Origin: Incurvaria masculella
Lineage: Eukaryota > Arthropoda > Insecta > Lepidoptera > Incurvariidae
DNA: 64,000 bases
Reading direction: 5' to 3'
Assembly: GCA_946894095.1 (NCBI GenBank)
Contig: OX335657.1
Span: 14,632,001 to 14,696,000 of the forward strand
The translations under genes were made by a program, and so were the position numbers. This document shows positions 51,201-57,200 of the stretch, in pieces; the stretch's first letter is position 1; each line of letters opens with the position of its first letter. Below the pieces are notes generated by a model. It had not been told where the DNA came from and searched no databases. It worked only from the letters and a program-made list of their open reading frames with translations.

Positions 51201-54200
51201 TCGGCTTTAGCCAGTTATGTTTGGGATTTTAGGAAACATTTTTGGAAACCATTTGCGGGTCTGGCCTGTCCGGCATTTGTTAGGCTTTTCATCGTTCGTG
51301 GTGTAACTCGTCACACGAAGAAATGCAGAATGACGTCGACACGCCGACCCCAGAAAGAAGCGGTGACTTCCTCCCCGTCCCGCCGCGGTGTCGAAACCAT
51401 TTATAAACATTACGCTATAATATTTTGGCAAACGAAACGTTAGAATAAGAAGATGTTAATAGTTCATAATATATCCTCACGGCCACTGTTCCGTTAGTTA
51501 CTTACTTTTAGAATTGAAACTTCAGTGAGGTTCACCATAAGCAGTAAACAAACACAGAATAAGCTAAAATACAAATCTTCGATGAGTCGAATCTCCGAGT
51601 CGTGTTTGTTTTCGTGCGCTACCATTCGTTAGCAGCTTAGAGCGAGCACTTCTATTACTGAAAAACAGAAAGAGATAGCACTACACTAGCTCTCACTGCC
51701 ACAGTCCTATTTAAAATCATACTTTCCGAGTTGAGGAATAACCTCGGGAATAACGAAAAATAGCATATTCGTTTCCGTATGCAATTCAGTAAATGCCGCA
51801 GGAATAGGTCGGAAGTAATTAACTGATTCAGCTATGATTCAGCTATGATTCAGTAAAGTGTTTACATAAGTTTGGCTAGAATGCACCACCTGTGATCGTA
51901 GCGAAATACCTCGCCATACCTTTCATGCAAGACGCATCCCACAGCTTACCAACCAGTGTGACAGCAATCCAACAAAAGCATGTTTGTGGCACAGAATTTG
52001 TGTCCTACCAAACGAGTACACTTAAGGTGGGCCTTCCCGCTCAACTCCCCATACAAACGTGGAAAGAAGATCATGCTCCAAAATTACACTCAAAACAGCT
52101 TTATTTGATCGAACTCGATGTCTGATGACAATTACCATTGTAAAATAGTGTTTGGTTTCCAAGTTATAAGGTCCGAAAGTTCGAATTTTTCGGGCGTTTT
52201 AAACAATAACTTTAGAGGTGAATTACTCAACAACAAAATGAAAACATCTTAAAATGATTAGTTATCAGACCTAGCTTGTTTCATGAAAATTTATAATCTA
52301 TTAGGTTTTTGTTTGATTTCTTACTACAGCGGTCGTGATTTACTTTTAGCCATAAGTCGTTTCGTAATTACCATTTTTGTGAATCTTGCCAAATCAAACA
52401 TTATGCGCATTGTCTGCTCGGTGGACATGTTTCATCCTCCTCGTCACAGAGCCTGTCTTTTTCTTTAAAACAATAAATAAGTAAAAGTAAAATAAATAAA
52501 GAAGGTCCGAGAGCGCAATAGCACGGTTTTGTACCGTGCCCGCGAATGAGTTAGTCCCGTCGGGCATGTTGACTTCATGTAAAAAATTTTGATAAAATTA
52601 ATGCATTGTTGTAAAAAAGTTGACTTTTATCAGTTTTAGTAGATCAGCTTATTGCTCTTTGTCTACCAAAAGCTTAAAAATACATACAATCCAATGTAAA
52701 TTTTATTATTTTATTTTCCTCTGTTAGTACCAACTCACCTTTGCGGACGAAGAGAAACGAACGTGCTATGAAAATAATGTTTAGAAATTTAAACTGGTTG
52801 TGAAAAAAACACTAATACAAAAGTACCATCCCTGACGAGTTCATTCCTATTAATATTTACACTATGAACTTACGGCGTAAGCGGCTGCTAGCGATATGGT
52901 TTACTTTGTTAGTTTGCGTTTGGTAGTAAACTTTTAGAATCACTATCATAAACTCCGCATGGATTTTGTTTACCCAGCTCCTCGTAGTTCAGTAAGAGTA
53001 AACACTGAACACTGTTTGTATGTCTTGAGAGTGTCTCTGGGCGACGAAGTTTTTGTCTTATAGTTTATTTTAGGTTTTCAAACAGCAACTTTTCATGTCT
53101 ATCTGTAAACACGACTGGACCTGCGAAATTTCTTCTCATCATCTGTACAAATAATTATACAATTATTCAAACTGAAGAGTTTGTTCTTTTTTGTTTGCAT
53201 GCGAACTTCCCGGGGGGAATCGGAGGGGGATCTGAATGTGAGTGTTATCAGACAAATTTTGTATGGGAACAGAGGCCGTACCACGAGTTTTTCACAAGAA
53301 ATTATAGCACTGAATGTTAGCGTTATCAAACAAATTTTGTATGGGAACTGAGGCCGTACCACGAGTTTTTGAAAATAAATTATAGCACTGAATGTGAGCA
53401 TTATCGAACAAACTTTGTATGGGAACGGTGGCCGTACCACGAGTTTTTTCAAAAGAAATGATAGCACTGAATGTGAGCTTTATCGAACAAACTTTGTACG
53501 AGAATAGAGACCATACCACGAGTTTTTCAGAAAATATGATAGCACTGAATCTGAGCGTTTTCAAAGGAATGTTGTATGGTATCCCAGATCGACCCCTCCT
53601 CTGGACATCGGAACGCTTCCTACTGAGGTCAACCATGCCTCAAACCCAGACCGAAAAGCGTGCGTCTGGTACGCATCTGGTGTGGCACATGAGTGAGCAA
53701 ATTGGAACGGAATGCGAAAAACTCACACATTTCAACCCCGATGATAGGGGCGATGCACTTAAAAATCATAGTAAGGTGTGGCATCAGCCTGGACATCACA
53801 AAAGCATTTGACTAGGCACTGCTTTCCAAATTGCCGTGCTTCGGCTTTCCGAGAACCTGTCATAAACATCACGACTTTCCGATACGGATATGAGTTATAA
53901 AACGTCTATAGATGACGAATGGAAGTGCTGGGCCATCTAGCGATTAAATTCGTCAACTGTTCCTACAAACAAACATTTATTCTGGGGGTCGCGGCAGAGG
54001 ACTGACGTCCACTATGTCGGTTTCCAACATGTATTTTCTTTATGAAAAACTGTTATAAAGTTCCTCAGAAAAGCCAAAAACACCTCACCAAGCTCAGACG
54101 AGTATCAGCTTTCAATGCCCCTTTGTGCAAACCAGGCTCAGTCAAATTTATGTAGTTTTAATTGCTCTTTTGATAGTCACGATCTGTGTCACGATCACCA

Positions 54201-57200
54201 AATACCAAGTAACGTATACCTAATACTTATTACCTATTACCGAATACCTAGTACCTAGCAGCTCTTATACACTAAAATACATTCGTTCGTGGTAAAATAT
54301 TCCGAAAAGACATATTCGCGCCATTAATTAACTTAATGGGCACCGCACCAATTTTATGGCAGCCGAGGATCATATTACTCGTCATTGCTCTCATAAAGTC
54401 TGCCGGTATATGAGTTATTACGCTCGGATTGATGGGTTAATTCGGCGACGTGACATTACTTTTAGCTGCATTAAATTTGTTCTGGTAGGCCAAGAGATTT
54501 GTAAATAAAGTGAATTTGATGTGTAAATAAAGCATCAGATTCAGATTCAAATTCAGATATTTTATTTATCACAAAGCATACATATATGTTATCTATTACA
54601 TGACACAGTACACATTCAGTGTGACTCGTCCATGTTCAGTCCAATATACAAATAAATGTAATCAGTCAACTTATAGCTCTTATCCATACATTTTATTATT
54701 TCACCTACTAATTTAAGCCCAGCTGTTTTGGTAGAGTGAACTTGTGGGTAGGCGTGTTGATGCGGAATAATAAAACAGTGTTTGTCTAAATGTATCATTA
54801 CTGAGTTAGATATAGAGGATATGCTAATTGGTCTATAATTTTTAGAGTCACATTTTTCACCGGTTCCTTTATATATTGGGCATACACGGGTCTGCTTAAG
54901 AACATTAGGGTATATGCTTTCAGAAAATATTTGATTCACCGACGTTTAAATGCGAGGAGACAAAGTTTTTGAACGATTGTGTATCAATTCACCAGGAGTT
55001 TAGTGTCGGAGGACGTGTCGGAAATTTTGTGTTTGTTTATAAATCTTATTTTGGTGTTTCGCCTCTAACTACACCCTATTTAGGTAACATTATATACAGA
55101 AGAGTTCGTATAGTGACACCGCCTATAATGACTTAGGTACCCTTTGAATTCACCGTTATGTCCTAACTACATAGTATGAGTTCCCTTCCCTTGTAAACTC
55201 ATATGGAATTTTCGCATAAGAAAACCTAAATTGACAAATTGTTTATAGTGACAATTTGTATATTCGTTATAAAGCAAAACACCAATAATTTTTTTCTCGT
55301 TCGTTTCTCCGTTAACATTGCATTGTGATATTGAGTGGTTAACTTGTCCGAGCGTAGGTATCACTTACCTGAGTACCAATCAATTCAATTAACTATGAAA
55401 TTACGGCTCCATTACCTTTGGTTTTTCGGCGCCATAACAGCCTGCATAGTATAATAATAACATGGTTTACAATAACGATGAATATCGTCGTAATGAAATG
55501 GAAAGAGGGGGAAGCAGCGGATATTTATTATTTTTCAGTTCATCAATCATTGTCCATCATTATAAAGCAACGAGCGGATTATTAATGACAGACATATGCA
55601 AAAAAATAAGTCGAAGTAGTGAAAGAGAAAATCAGGACCGCATTATTGCTTGCTGTGTTCCCCTGCCCTGACGTCACCGCCTTCCCGGGACGTGCTAGCG
55701 GGACGGGACGTTTTGAAAATAAAACCCTCTTGTCATTAGAATAATTTAATAAAAGAACACCCGAAGCATCGATTTTAAATTAAGAACTCGCTGGCGATGA
55801 AGTCTGCCACGAAATTGAGTCCGATGGGAAAAAATTAAGGGCATGATATGAGCCCGTTGCGTTTAGTCTGCCGAGGGCGTAATTAAAGTCACTTTTAAAA
55901 AACATTTAAAAAACGCAACTAATTTCGATAGTAAACAATTATAAAAAAAATTAAAACGTCGCTTATTCCAAGAAAAGTGTCATGTGCATGTGATAAGCGC
56001 AGGTATAGATAAATGTATGTAGGTATAATCTTAAATACTGTGTTAGTAGGAGACATTAATTACGGGAAGAGGGACTGTAGGAGAATTCCAAATTAGGGGT
56101 ATACATACAGCAGGTGGCGAAATTGGTTAGATGCAATACCGCGAATGGTATGTTTTGCTGGTTCGAATCCAGCCTTTCAGTATATTCGTAAAGTAGTTCT
56201 TTTTACTTTTTAAATTAATGTGTCCTTGCTTCACGGTCGATCATACATAAATACATGTCACATTTCTTTGTCTAACTATAATTTAAAGGTAACAGTGAGT
56301 CTCTGGTGCCTTGTGTTCTCTTTGGGCAAATATTTATGAACTATCAGAAAAAAAGTTTGAACATAAGATATGAGCGTCAAATATTTACCGTTTAGCTTTT
56401 AAAAATTGCTAGACCATTAATGCATCTTCCATCTTTTTGAAATTCCAATATAAACAGCAGTTATTTTCAAAAATAATAAAATATGGTTTCATTTCCGCTC
56501 ACCTGATCGCAATTAGGTGCTATAAGTCCCTTAATCATCTCTAATTGGTAGGGAAGCTATAGTTTGCATTAAATAGAAATGCATTGCTTTCTGAGAGAAA
56601 AGGCCAGTAAACAGGAAACGAAAAGCTTATTAAAAAACTATTGGATTAGGCAGTAAGTTAATCAAATAAATATATTAACATCATCACGGACAGGGCTGAC
56701 TTTTGTCGAGCTTGTTTCTCCAATGATGTTGCAGACACACAATGAGTGGCGAGCCCATCGCTGTATAATCTAGCAATCCTAGAAAACCATCGAAAATATT
56801 GGTTTGCTCACGGTTTTTTTCTTCATCGTAAATTCGTGTTACTAATGTAACCTACTCACTAAACTCTAAAGAGAAAGAAATTTGAAAAGTCACAGGGAAG
56901 TCACTATAATGCAACATTTTAACATATTTATATTTATTATTAAATACGTTGACTAATTGTTAAAATAGGATATTTTCTTTACGTTTAAACGATCTCACTT
57001 AAAATTATTACTGATTCGTTGTCACAGCGAGTCGCGCGCTTAGTCGACATCACTATGGGCTCGTTGTACACGCCACGCGGTTGCTATGCGTGTCTCGAGT
57101 ATAATCCTTTTCAACGTCCATCCTTCTTATTGTCGCACATCATGTTATAAATCTTTTTCTTATTTCAGATCCGAGCGCTCCGTAAGGTTTTCCTTACGTT

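Noticed and set aside
51180..51443. 87-codon frame with a preceding acceptor-like CCGCAG
   Set aside because: No domain, no donor in frame, an equally long frame on the other strand, and it would break the receptor reading frame if used.
53292..53811. Frames of 114-130 codons across the 78-bp repeats, both strands
   Set aside because: They arise because the unit length is a multiple of three. The repeated peptide has no known counterpart.
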